From positions 1,260,525 through 1,324,524 of the forward strand of contig NZ_JACVPY010000002.1 of the NCBI RefSeq assembly GCF_018881635.1: DNA of 64,000 nt, read 5' to 3'. The DNA is from Polynucleobacter sp. UB-Piko-W3 (GTDB taxonomy: Bacteria; Pseudomonadota; Gammaproteobacteria; Burkholderiales; Burkholderiaceae). Within the stretch, counting starts at the first letter, position 1. Each line of letters opens with the position of its first letter. Below the pieces are notes generated by a model, which had not been told where the DNA came from, made no database searches, and was given only the letters and a program-made list of their open reading frames with translations. Shown piece after piece: positions 27,381 through 35,189 of the stretch. A program made the position numbers and the translations under genes.

Positions 27381-28280
27381 CTAACGAGCTTCAGACCTGA
27401 CATAGTCAAACATGGCAGTATGATCCGCACCCTTGCCCAGCTTCTCATCTGCCTCTTTAGCAGTAAGGACGCATTGCTTTGCCAGATTTGCATAGCAATT
27501 CATATTCTCAATAAAGTTCAGTGCAATTTGCACATCCTTACGCATTAAGGCCAAGGAGAAGCCCGAATTAAAAGCATCATTGAGCATGAAATTTTCAACT
27601 TTATTTTCCGTCGTATTATTGCGACCGGTTGAAGCATTAAATACTTGATTTACTACATGAGGATCTAAACCAAACCTCTTTGCCGCATTGAGTGCCTCCG
27701 AGGCGGCAATTAAGCCAGCTGCTGACACATAATTATTCAAAGCCTTCACTGCATGTGCTGCACCTGCATCGCCAACATGCACAATGCTCTTACCCATACA
27801 TTCTAGTAGCGGATGAACCTCTGCAAAGTATTCTTTTTTTCCGCCAACAATAATGGCAAGCGATCCATCAATTGCTTTTTTAACTCCCCCGGATACCGGC
27901 GCATCAATAAACTGAATACCTAACTTCTCTAATTTTTGATTGTTTTCTTTGGATGAGATCGGGCTAGATGAGCTCATATCTATTAGGTAGCTATTCTTAC
28001 GTAACTGAGTAGCAATACCTGCAGATCCATTGATGCCCCACAAGAGCGTATCAATGATGGCGCTATCAGGCAACATTAAGATCGTGAGATTGGCATCTTG
28101 TATTGCTTGTTCAGGGCTCGATACAAACTGAAATCTTTTTTCACCTGAAAACTTTACCGCCACCTCTTGGTTAAGATCAAATCCAGCAATCTGATATCCG
28201 GCCTTCAGGAGGTTTTTTGCCATGGGGACTCCCATGAGCCCCAAACCCACAAAAGCGATCTTTGTATCGGATGCTTGCAT
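27381..28280 (-). CDS. NAD(P)-dependent beta-hydroxyacid dehydrogenase (3-hydroxyisobutyrate dehydrogenase family)
   Basis: A 299-residue enzyme. It shows the dinucleotide motif FVGLGLMGVPMAKNLLKAGY, the substrate loop FIDAPVSGGVKKAIDGSLA and the catalytic lysine region GAAHAVKALNNYVSAA, all typical of the beta-hydroxyacid dehydrogenase family (3-hydroxyisobutyrate, tartronate semialdehyde, sulfolactaldehyde types). The exact substrate is unclear. Its start overlaps the stop of the carboxymuconolactone decarboxylase gene by one base (TAATG). Confidence 0.88.
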   Translation of the reverse strand: MQASDTKIAFVGLGLMGVPMAKNLLKAGYQIAGFDLNQEVAVKFSGEKRFQFVSSPEQAIQDANLTILMLPDSAIIDTLLWGINGSAGIATQLRKNSYLIDMSSSSPISSKENNQKLEKLGIQFIDAPVSGGVKKAIDGSLAIIVGGKKEYFAEVHPLLECMGKSIVHVGDAGAAHAVKALNNYVSAAGLIAASEALNAAKRFGLDPHVVNQVFNASTGRNNTTENKVENFMLNDAFNSGFSLALMRKDVQIALNFIENMNCYANLAKQCVLTAKEADEKLGKGADHTAMFDYVRSEAR

Positions 28281-28657
28281 TAGATACCCATTTCTTTAAA
28301 TACTTCTTTAGCCACACGGAAACTATCAATCGCAGCTGGGACACCGCAATAAATTGCAACCTGTAAAAAGACTTCTTGAATCTCTTCTTTTGTTAAGCCA
28401 TTATTAATGGCTCCTCTGACATGCAACTTCAACTCATGGGGGCGATTTAGCGCTGCAATCATGGCGAGATTTAAGAAACTACGTGTTTTTCTCTCCAGGC
28501 CCGGACGGTTCCAAACTTCATTCCAGCAATACTCAGTAACCAACTCTTGCATGGGCATATTGAAATCATCAGCATTCTTGAGTGAGTTCTCAACATACTC
28601 AGCGCCCAATACTTCTTTGCGGGTTTTTAGTCCTTTTTCAAAATTCTCGCGATTCAT
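28280..28657 (-). CDS. Carboxymuconolactone decarboxylase family protein (PcaC-like)
   Basis: A 125-residue protein of the AhpD/CMD fold. It shows TEYCWNEVWNRPGL, LERKTRSFLNLAMIAALNRP, HELKLHVRGAINNGLTKEE and FLQVAIYCGVPAA, very like 4-carboxymuconolactone decarboxylase (length 120-135). It lacks the CxxC pair of peroxidase members. The rest of the beta-ketoadipate path is not nearby, so the reaction may differ. First gene of a three-gene unit with the dehydrogenase and Bug receptor. Confidence 0.85.
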   Translation of the reverse strand: MNRENFEKGLKTRKEVLGAEYVENSLKNADDFNMPMQELVTEYCWNEVWNRPGLERKTRSFLNLAMIAALNRPHELKLHVRGAINNGLTKEEIQEVFLQVAIYCGVPAAIDSFRVAKEVFKEMGI

Positions 28658-28796
28658 AACTGCTCCTAGTGATTGATTATTTTTGATTAAATGGCTTGTA
28701 GACTTTTTATCAGAAAATAATATTACCTCTTTTCCCCTCTCAACCCTGAAAAAGCTGAGATGACTGACCCTATACAGATCTCACTCAAGGCATAAA

Positions 28797-28824
28797 TTGA
28801 CATAAAACTAATGGAAGATACCAA
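28797..28824 (+). promoter_or_regulatory. Possible sigma-70 promoter of the beta-propeller gene
   Basis: A perfect -35 TTGACA (28797-28802) is followed at 16 bp by a weak -10 TACCAA. It is the only consensus -35 hexamer in the 248-bp gap before the lactonase-like gene, but the -10 is poor. Confidence 0.35.
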
Positions 28825-28905
28825 TGTTCCCAAAGCAAGAACAACAGTTATTCTGAAACAAGAATAATAAAAAGAAACTCAATAAAAAAATACCAAAGGG
28901 AGAGC

Positions 28906-30057
28906 ATGATGAAAAGTATTTTCGGGAAGTTAGCTTTTGCAATATCTGGAGTGACAATAGCAACCACAGCGTATTGTGGCACTTACGTATATATCTCAAA
29001 TATTGAAGATGCCGATATAGCAGCTTATGAACTAACAGCAGGGCCAAGTCCACACTTAAATTTAGTTGGACGCTTTCCTGCTGGAAAGTTTGCAATGCCT
29101 ATGGCTGTGACACCCGATGGCAAAAATTTATATGCCTCCGTGCGCTCTAAGCCCTTTTCCCTATATATTTATCAAATTGACCAATCCAATGGGCAACTAA
29201 AATGGACTGGCTCAGTTCCATTGGCCGATAGCATGGTTGCTGTATCTACTGATAAAACTGGTAAATGGTTATTGGCAACCTCTTTTGGCGGTCACAACAA
29301 CAGCGTTAACCAAATACAAGCAAATGGCTATGTCAATCCTGTTCCAGCAGAAGCATTTCCAAGTGGCGGTAAAAATCCACACGCCATCATATTTGACCAG
29401 TCCAATAAGTTTGTCTATGTACCCCAGCTAGGTACAGATGAAATCAAAATTCATACCTTTAATGCATCCCAAGCCAAGCCTCTCTCTGAGACATCAACTT
29501 CAGTAGCCCTCCAAAAACAACAGGGTCCGAGACATATTGTTATTTCGGATGATAATAAATTTGCCTATGTCATTACAGAGATGACTGGTGAAGTAGTGGT
29601 TTTCTCTCGGGATATCAAATCAGGAGGATTAACTCAAATTCAGGCTGTATCTAGTCTTCCAGCAGATAGTAAATTAGTACCTGGCAGACCAAGGCCTCCG
29701 ACTGGTTCGCCAGAGGCGACTGCGTTTGATGACTCCAATATGATTTTCTGCGCTGAAATTAAGTTAACGCCTAATGGTAAATTTCTCTATACATCCGAGA
29801 GAACTAAGAGCACATTAAGCGGCTTTGAAGTCAATCCTCAAACAGGCAAAGTAAAGTATCTGTTTACGATACCTACAGAAGAAATGCCGAGAGGATTTAA
29901 TGTTGATCCTAGTGGTCAATTTTTAGTTGCCTCCGGACAAAAGTCTGACAAGGTATCTCTCTACTCCATCAATCAAGCCAATGGTGAATTAAATCTGATT
30001 GAAAGAGTTGCTGGCGGCAAAGGAGCTAACTGGGTCACTTTCGTTAAAACGAAGTGA
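28906..30057 (+). CDS. Lactonase-like beta-propeller family protein, exported
   Basis: A 383-residue protein with a signal peptide (to TTAYCG). A seven-bladed propeller shows repeats such as MAVTPDGKNLYASVRS, VSTDKTGKWLLATSFGG, PHAIIFDQSNKFVYVPQLG, IKLTPNGKFLYTSERTKS and FNVDPSGQFLVASGQKSD. It matches the 6-phosphogluconolactonase (YbhE/Pgl) type family; the signal peptide makes a periplasmic lactonase or muconate-type hydrolase more likely than the cytosolic pentose phosphate enzyme. GGGAGAG lies just upstream of ATGATG. Confidence 0.85.
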   Translation: MMKSIFGKLAFAISGVTIATTAYCGTYVYISNIEDADIAAYELTAGPSPHLNLVGRFPAGKFAMPMAVTPDGKNLYASVRSKPFSLYIYQIDQSNGQLKWTGSVPLADSMVAVSTDKTGKWLLATSFGGHNNSVNQIQANGYVNPVPAEAFPSGGKNPHAIIFDQSNKFVYVPQLGTDEIKIHTFNASQAKPLSETSTSVALQKQQGPRHIVISDDNKFAYVITEMTGEVVVFSRDIKSGGLTQIQAVSSLPADSKLVPGRPRPPTGSPEATAFDDSNMIFCAEIKLTPNGKFLYTSERTKSTLSGFEVNPQTGKVKYLFTIPTEEMPRGFNVDPSGQFLVASGQKSDKVSLYSINQANGELNLIERVAGGKGANWVTFVKTK

Positions 30058-30076
30058 AATGATTTCTCTCAATACT

Positions 30077-30106
30077 AAAGCCACCCTTGGGTGGCTTTTT
30101 TTATTT
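30077..30106. terminator. Rho-independent terminator
   Basis: The stem AAAGCCACCC / GGGTGGCTTT (inner pair open to give a CTTG-type loop) is followed on the plus strand by a long T-run. It terminates the lactonase-like gene and overlaps the 3' end of the convergent hydrolase gene. Confidence 0.85.
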
Positions 30107-31198
30107 TTTCAGTGCGCTTAAAAACTGCTTGATTGCTTTATTTTGAACTTCATTCTCGTTCGGTGTAACTCCTGCCCCTGAAAGATGTCCCATGGGTGAA
30201 GTCTCATTGATCGCGACATATTTCACCTGAGGTATATATTTTACCGACTCCTTGGCATCAGATTCTGGATTGAGCAAATCCCCGGTCCCCGCAAGAATGA
30301 GCGTCTTTGCCTTAATTGACTTCAATGCAGCAATCGTATCCCCATTAAAACCCTTTGTTTGCCCAATGTCATGGCGATCATAAGCGCGAGATTGCCAAAT
30401 CCAATCATTTGCATCCATACGCTTCCAAGAAGCATCCTGAAGCTTATTGAGAAAATTAATTTCTGCCTCGGGACTATTGAACTGTTGATTTTGATAAGAC
30501 GGTGTTCTAACAATCACTCCACTTAACCACCCTGCCCATAGTCGCATTCCTTTTTCAACGGGCTTGTCATATTTACCACCCTGATAAGCTGAGTCAGTCA
30601 TGATGCTTTGCCTGAGCATCTCTAGAACCCCGGAAGTCCATGCATGGGTTTTAGCTAAAGGAATAATAGGTACGATTGACTGCATAGCATTGGGATAAGA
30701 AACAGCCCACTGCAAAGCTTGCATACCGCCCATGGAAGCACCGACCACCGATACTAGCTTGGTAATCCCAAAATGCTCAGTCACTAGTCGATATTGGCTA
30801 TTCACCATATCTCGAATATTGAATTCCGGAAAGCTCACATTCGCCTGTGTTTGGCTATTGGATGGAGAGCTTGTCAAGCCATTACCAATTGCGTCTGTAC
30901 AAATCACAAAATACTTATCTGTATCAAGAGCCTTGCCAGGACCAATCAAATAATCAATGCGATGATGATTTCCGCCAATCGCAGTAACCATCAGAATAGC
31001 ATTCGATTTATCTGCATTCAGAACGCCCTGCGTCGTGAAAGAAATTTTGAAATTCTCAATAGTGGATCCATTTTCAAGGGGAAGATTGCCCTCTGCATAA
31101 GTTTGATGAGCTGGATCTGTATCTTTATGGGCATACGAGCTTGCCGAGAAAATGGTAAGCGTCAAACACACAATCAGAAAATGTAATTTTGTTTTCAT
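30101..31198 (-). CDS. Exported alpha/beta hydrolase, homoserine O-acetyltransferase-like fold
   Basis: A 365-residue protein with a signal peptide (to SSYAH). The fold matches MetX-type acyltransferase/hydrolases: ICTDAIGNGLTSSPSN, then the nucleophile elbow VVGASMGGMQALQWAVSYP (serine near residue 156) and an acid/His pair towards the end (LAGTGDLLNPESD; SPMGHLSGAG). A true MetX acts in the cytosol on homoserine and acetyl-CoA; export argues for a hydrolase acting on periplasmic esters instead. Neighbours offer no clear pathway. Confidence 0.85.
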   Translation of the reverse strand: MKTKLHFLIVCLTLTIFSASSYAHKDTDPAHQTYAEGNLPLENGSTIENFKISFTTQGVLNADKSNAILMVTAIGGNHHRIDYLIGPGKALDTDKYFVICTDAIGNGLTSSPSNSQTQANVSFPEFNIRDMVNSQYRLVTEHFGITKLVSVVGASMGGMQALQWAVSYPNAMQSIVPIIPLAKTHAWTSGVLEMLRQSIMTDSAYQGGKYDKPVEKGMRLWAGWLSGVIVRTPSYQNQQFNSPEAEINFLNKLQDASWKRMDANDWIWQSRAYDRHDIGQTKGFNGDTIAALKSIKAKTLILAGTGDLLNPESDAKESVKYIPQVKYVAINETSPMGHLSGAGVTPNENEVQNKAIKQFLSALKK

Positions 31199-31440
31199 AA
31201 GTCCTCTATCTAATCTTATTCCCAGAATGAAAAATCAGAATTTCCTTAGCGTCAAGGTCATAATGTTTCGCATTATTGGGCTTTTTTTATTTTAAGTATA
31301 GGCTAATGTTCAATATACTCCATGCTATTTCAGATGATGATTTCTATCCTTATTGGCTAGCCGGTACTTAAGCCTGAGATCAAAGACGGATGAGAGCAGA
31401 ATTAGCTGTATATTTAAGCCATTAATGACATTGGAAGATC

Positions 31441-32445
31441 ATGGATAGAAATATTCTAATAGTTGGAGAATACGGAAAAATATTTCTCGCCCCTCTGATT
31501 CAGGCTCTTGGAAAATCCTGGACAATTCAACACTGCACTGTCGAACAAGCTAAATCTGAATTGCTGGAGCTTGTCTCCAAGGCACACATTCTGGTTGTAT
31601 CAGCTGAGTTGGTGTATTCCAAAGACCCGACACTAGTTCAGGATCTTATTACGGCGGGTAAGCAACTTCAATTAATCCAAGTACCATTTTCTGGTATGGA
31701 GTGGCTAAAAAAAGAATGGCTTCCTGATGGCTGCATTGTTTGTAATACCAATCAGCACTCTGAACCTATCGCCGAATACGTCATGCTGGGTGTTCTGGAG
31801 TTTGCAATTAATATGCGCCATATGGACCGGGAGCTTCGCCAAGGCAGATGGACTTATGGTGGCTCCATTGTGCGAGGACTGAAACATAGTGAGATTCAAC
31901 ATAAAACCATCGGTTTTATTGGTTTTGGACATATTGCTAAACGAGTCACTGAACTCGCCACTCCTTTTGGAATGGAGTTTATTGCGATTAGTCGCAATCC
32001 AAAGGTAGACGCTAGGTTGAAGTGGTGGAAAGACAGCTCACATCTAGAGACTTTATTGATGGAAAGTGATTACGTTCTCATTACTGCACCACTAAGCGAA
32101 AGTACTAGGGATTTGATTAATGGATCCACACTCAAAAAAATGAAGCCCACTGGCGTCATCATCAATGTTGCTAGGGGGCCGATTATTAATGAGGCAGCTA
32201 TTTATCAGGCCCTCAAAAACCATGAGATTGGAGGCGCGCTACTGGATGTTTGGTATCAATATGCTAGTACTGATAATTTAGAAATGCGTCCATCAGCACT
32301 ACCGTTCCATGAGCTAGATAACGTCATCATGACTCCTCATACTGCTAGCTGGACTGATCAACTCGATGAAAGAAGGATCGAATCAGTTGTAAAAAATATT
32401 CAAAACTTTATCGATCAAAAGCCTTTGGCTGAGATTGTTTTCTAA
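31441..32445 (+). CDS. D-isomer specific 2-hydroxyacid dehydrogenase family protein
   Basis: A 334-residue enzyme. The dinucleotide loop reads KTIGFIGFGHIAKRVTELA; the later INVARGPIINEAAIYQAL and GGALLDVWY carry family arginine and acidic residues, and the catalytic histidine region reads NVIMTPHTASWTDQ. It reduces 2-ketoacids or oxidises D-2-hydroxyacids with NAD(P)H. The gene is alone on its strand, facing the class II aldolase gene, which ends 22 bp later. Confidence 0.88.
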   Translation: MDRNILIVGEYGKIFLAPLIQALGKSWTIQHCTVEQAKSELLELVSKAHILVVSAELVYSKDPTLVQDLITAGKQLQLIQVPFSGMEWLKKEWLPDGCIVCNTNQHSEPIAEYVMLGVLEFAINMRHMDRELRQGRWTYGGSIVRGLKHSEIQHKTIGFIGFGHIAKRVTELATPFGMEFIAISRNPKVDARLKWWKDSSHLETLLMESDYVLITAPLSESTRDLINGSTLKKMKPTGVIINVARGPIINEAAIYQALKNHEIGGALLDVWYQYASTDNLEMRPSALPFHELDNVIMTPHTASWTDQLDERRIESVVKNIQNFIDQKPLAEIVF

Positions 32446-32467
32446 ATAGCTATACCAACTTGAGATA

Positions 32468-33226
32468 TTAGTTTTTATAAGTCGGGTCTAGCTTTTCTAC
32501 AATCCGCAGCATTGCGGGCCATTCCATCTCCCCAAATGGCCTTCTGACGTGAGGTTGGTATAAATGATGGGTCTTCTGAATGACTTCATCAGGCGGCATC
32601 GTCAATTTCACACCGGAAGAGAGTGCATCCACCTGAGCCTTACACGCCATTTCTAGCCAATACAAAGTATTAAAGGCTTGGGCTGTGCTTGGGCCCACCG
32701 CTAGGAGACCATGATTCCTTAGAATCATGGCAGTTTGATCACCCAAATCTGCAACCAGGCGTGACTGCTCATCTAAATCAATCGCAACGCTTTCATAGTC
32801 GTGATAAGGAATCCCATGGAATCGCATTGCTGTTTGTGTAATTGGTAATAGGCCACATTCCATCGCAGAAACGGCCATACCAGCACGCGTGTGAGTATGA
32901 ATCACACAGCTGACATTTTCTCTAGCGCGATGCACAGCACTATGAATCACATATCCAGCCTGATTAATACCAAAATCTGGATTGGGGTTATAGATAACTT
33001 CGCCATCTAAATTAATGGTGATGAGATTAGAAGCAGTGACTTCGTTGTACATCAACCCATACGGGTTAATAAGAATAAGCTCTTCTGCACTATCGGGAAC
33101 TCTAGCGGTAATGTGGTTGTATATCAAATCACTCATGCCAAAATGAGCGACTAGCCTATAGCAAGCTGCTAAGTCAATGCGAGCCTGACGCTCCGCGGGA
33201 CTAACAATATAACTGGATTTATCCAT
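32468..33226 (-). CDS. Class II aldolase/adducin family protein
   Basis: About 252 residues. It shows AACYRLVAHFGMSDLIYNHI, VIHTHTRAGMAVSAMECG (zinc His pair), MILRNHGLLAVGPS (third His) and AFNTLYWLEMACKAQVDA, as in the class II aldolase/adducin family (fuculose phosphate aldolase type). It may cleave a hydroxyacid or sugar acid; the substrate is unknown. I use the ATG at 33224-33226, 8 bp after the upstream Bug stop, rather than the overlapping upstream ATG, because family proteins start here. Confidence 0.88.
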   Translation of the reverse strand: MDKSSYIVSPAERQARIDLAACYRLVAHFGMSDLIYNHITARVPDSAEELILINPYGLMYNEVTASNLITINLDGEVIYNPNPDFGINQAGYVIHSAVHRARENVSCVIHTHTRAGMAVSAMECGLLPITQTAMRFHGIPYHDYESVAIDLDEQSRLVADLGDQTAMILRNHGLLAVGPSTAQAFNTLYWLEMACKAQVDALSSGVKLTMPPDEVIQKTHHLYQPHVRRPFGEMEWPAMLRIVEKLDPTYKN

Positions 33227-33233
33227 TACTCTT

Positions 33234-34211
33234 TTATTCCATTGGCTTAATGTTGAAATCACGAATCAACTTTCCAGTATTCTCGTAATCATTTTTTAAG
33301 AACACTGAAAACTCTCCAGAGGAGGATGAAGCTCTTACCTCAGCCCCACCCTTTGCTAACTTCGCGCGCGTCTCTGGCTCTTGCAAAATAAGATTGATTT
33401 CGTTTAATAAGGTTTTCTGAATGGCTGGCGGCAGTCCAACTGGGCCAAAAAGTCCTAGCCAAGCTCCAATTTCAAAACCCGGAAAACCTTGCTCAACTAC
33501 CGTTGGGATTTCTGGCGCAAGTTCTGTTCTTTTCAGTGTAGCAACTGCCAAGGGCTTTAACTTACCTGCTCGCACCATCGCAATACTGGAAGATAGCGTA
33601 TCAAAAGTAACTGGTAATTGCCCACCAATCACATCTGCTTGTGCTTGACTGCTGCCTTTATAGGGAACCTGGGTCATTTCAATATTGGCACGCTTAGCCA
33701 GCACCGACATTACCAAGTTACTGGTAGCGCCATTACCAGTAGATCCATAGCTAATCGGGGTTGGGCTCTTTTGCGCATTTGCCAGAAATTGTTGCAAAGT
33801 ATTAGCCGGATCATTCGGATTGACCACCATTAAATAAGGCAACCATACCAGCATTCCAATTGGCGTGAAATCCGTCAGAGGGCTGTAACTAAGGGTTTTA
33901 TAAATATGGGGGTTGATTGACATCGGCGCAGAAGCACTTACCAACAAGGTATATCCATCTGGCTTAGCCTTAGCAGCAATTCCTGCCCCGATACTTCCTG
34001 CCACACCAACTTTGTTTTCTACTAAAAATTGCTGCCCCATTCTCTGAGAAAGGCGATCGGCCATGATGCGCGTGACTGTATCGGTGCCCGTACCCGGCGG
34101 GAAACCAATGATGATCGTTACAGGTCTATCCGGATAAGCCGCCAGCACAACTAAGGAGCTACTCGACAAGATAGAAAATACCAATGTCCTGATAAAGAAT
34201 TGAAGTTTCAC
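33234..34211 (-). CDS. Bug family (TctC-type) substrate-binding protein
   Basis: About 325 residues. After a signal peptide (to SSLVVLAA) come YPDRPVTIIIGFPPGTGTDT, VENKVGVAGSIGAGIAAKAK and PDGYTLLVSAS. The likely start is GTG at 34209-34211 with GGGGG upstream; a longer TTG frame overlaps the FAH-like gene and lacks a ribosome site. It lies between an FAH-like hydrolase and the aldolase gene, with an 8-bp gap to the latter, so it may import the acid these enzymes use. Confidence 0.88.
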   Translation of the reverse strand: MKLQFFIRTLVFSILSSSSLVVLAAYPDRPVTIIIGFPPGTGTDTVTRIMADRLSQRMGQQFLVENKVGVAGSIGAGIAAKAKPDGYTLLVSASAPMSINPHIYKTLSYSPLTDFTPIGMLVWLPYLMVVNPNDPANTLQQFLANAQKSPTPISYGSTGNGATSNLVMSVLAKRANIEMTQVPYKGSSQAQADVIGGQLPVTFDTLSSSIAMVRAGKLKPLAVATLKRTELAPEIPTVVEQGFPGFEIGAWLGLFGPVGLPPAIQKTLLNEINLILQEPETRAKLAKGGAEVRASSSSGEFSVFLKNDYENTGKLIRDFNIKPME

Positions 34212-34245
34212 TAAGCCCCCATTATTTTTTAAAGTTTTTTTAGAT

Positions 34246-35043
34246 TTAAACAACCTTAATGACCAAATCTGGCAATCGATCTATAGAGCAACGAATCACA
34301 TCACCCTTGACGACTGGACCGACATTTTCAGGAGTGCCTGAGTAGATAATGTCTCCAGGGTATAGCTCATTTGCTTCAGATAATTTAGAAATTTGCTCAG
34401 CTACCGACCAAATCATTTGAGACAAATCTGCTTTTTGCTTTACAGTCCCATTGACTGAGAGTTCGATATTCCCCTTGGTGAAATGTCCAATATTGGCAAG
34501 CGGGAAAATGGGACCAATAGGTGCTGAGTGATCAAAGGACTTACCAATTTCCCAAGGCTTCTTTTGATCCCCCATAAAACGCTGCAGGTCTCTGCGCGTC
34601 ATATCTAAGCCAAGTGCATAACCAAATATATGATCAAGTGCTTTCTCAACTGGGATATTCTTGCCGCCTTTGTTTAAGGCTGCGACTAGCTCGACCTCAT
34701 AGTGGTAATTCTTAGTCAAAGTTGGATAAGGATGATCTACGATTTTGTTTGGCGCAACAAACTGAATGGCATCCGTTGGCTTTTGAAAGAAAAATGGGGG
34801 TTCACGAGTTGGGTCAGAACCCATTTCTCTTGCATGCGCTGCATAGTTTCTACCAATGCAATAGATTCTGCGCACCGGAAATTCTTGGCTACTGCTAGCA
34901 ATAGGAATGTAGACCTGCTCAACATTAAAAGGGGTTTTAATACCCTTCTCATGCGCCTGACTTACGCCTGTACTACTCAGAATAGCAGTACCCACACTCA
35001 TTTTCAATACATTACGGCGTGTAATATTTTTTTCTTGCGTCAT
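34246..35043 (-). CDS. Fumarylacetoacetate hydrolase family protein with Tat-like signal
   Basis: About 265 residues. The FAH domain shows IYCIGRNYAAHAREMGSDP, PPFFFQKPTDAIQF, NYHYEVELVAALNKGGKNIP (metal acids), GLDMTRRDLQ and a last GDIIYSGTPENVGPVVKGDV. The N-terminus carries ITRRNVLKMSVGTAIL followed by SSTGVSQAH, which looks like a twin-arginine signal; FAH family enzymes are normally cytosolic. I start at the ATG at 35041-35043, behind GGAATAGAGAAG. The upstream extension (to 35100) has no such support. Confidence 0.85.
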   Translation of the reverse strand: MTQEKNITRRNVLKMSVGTAILSSTGVSQAHEKGIKTPFNVEQVYIPIASSSQEFPVRRIYCIGRNYAAHAREMGSDPTREPPFFFQKPTDAIQFVAPNKIVDHPYPTLTKNYHYEVELVAALNKGGKNIPVEKALDHIFGYALGLDMTRRDLQRFMGDQKKPWEIGKSFDHSAPIGPIFPLANIGHFTKGNIELSVNGTVKQKADLSQMIWSVAEQISKLSEANELYPGDIIYSGTPENVGPVVKGDVIRCSIDRLPDLVIKVV

Positions 35044-35189
35044 CTTCTCTATTCCATTAAATACAATTTTTGCAGCCATCAAGATTTGGTTTATAAGCAA
35101 TCAATTTATACAGCAATCAGGGGTAGGAGTAGCCAGTAAATTCCCGCATCCATTATTCGCAAATAAGTGCAGATAATAGTTAGACTAAA

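Noticed and set aside
28808-29095. Minus-strand 95-residue frame opposite the lactonase start
   Set aside because: Hydrophobic composition arises from the reverse of an A-rich leader and signal sequence; no ribosome site.
34702-35139. Plus-strand 145-codon frame opposite the FAH-like gene
   Set aside because: No domain or ribosome site; the FAH domain on the minus strand is complete.
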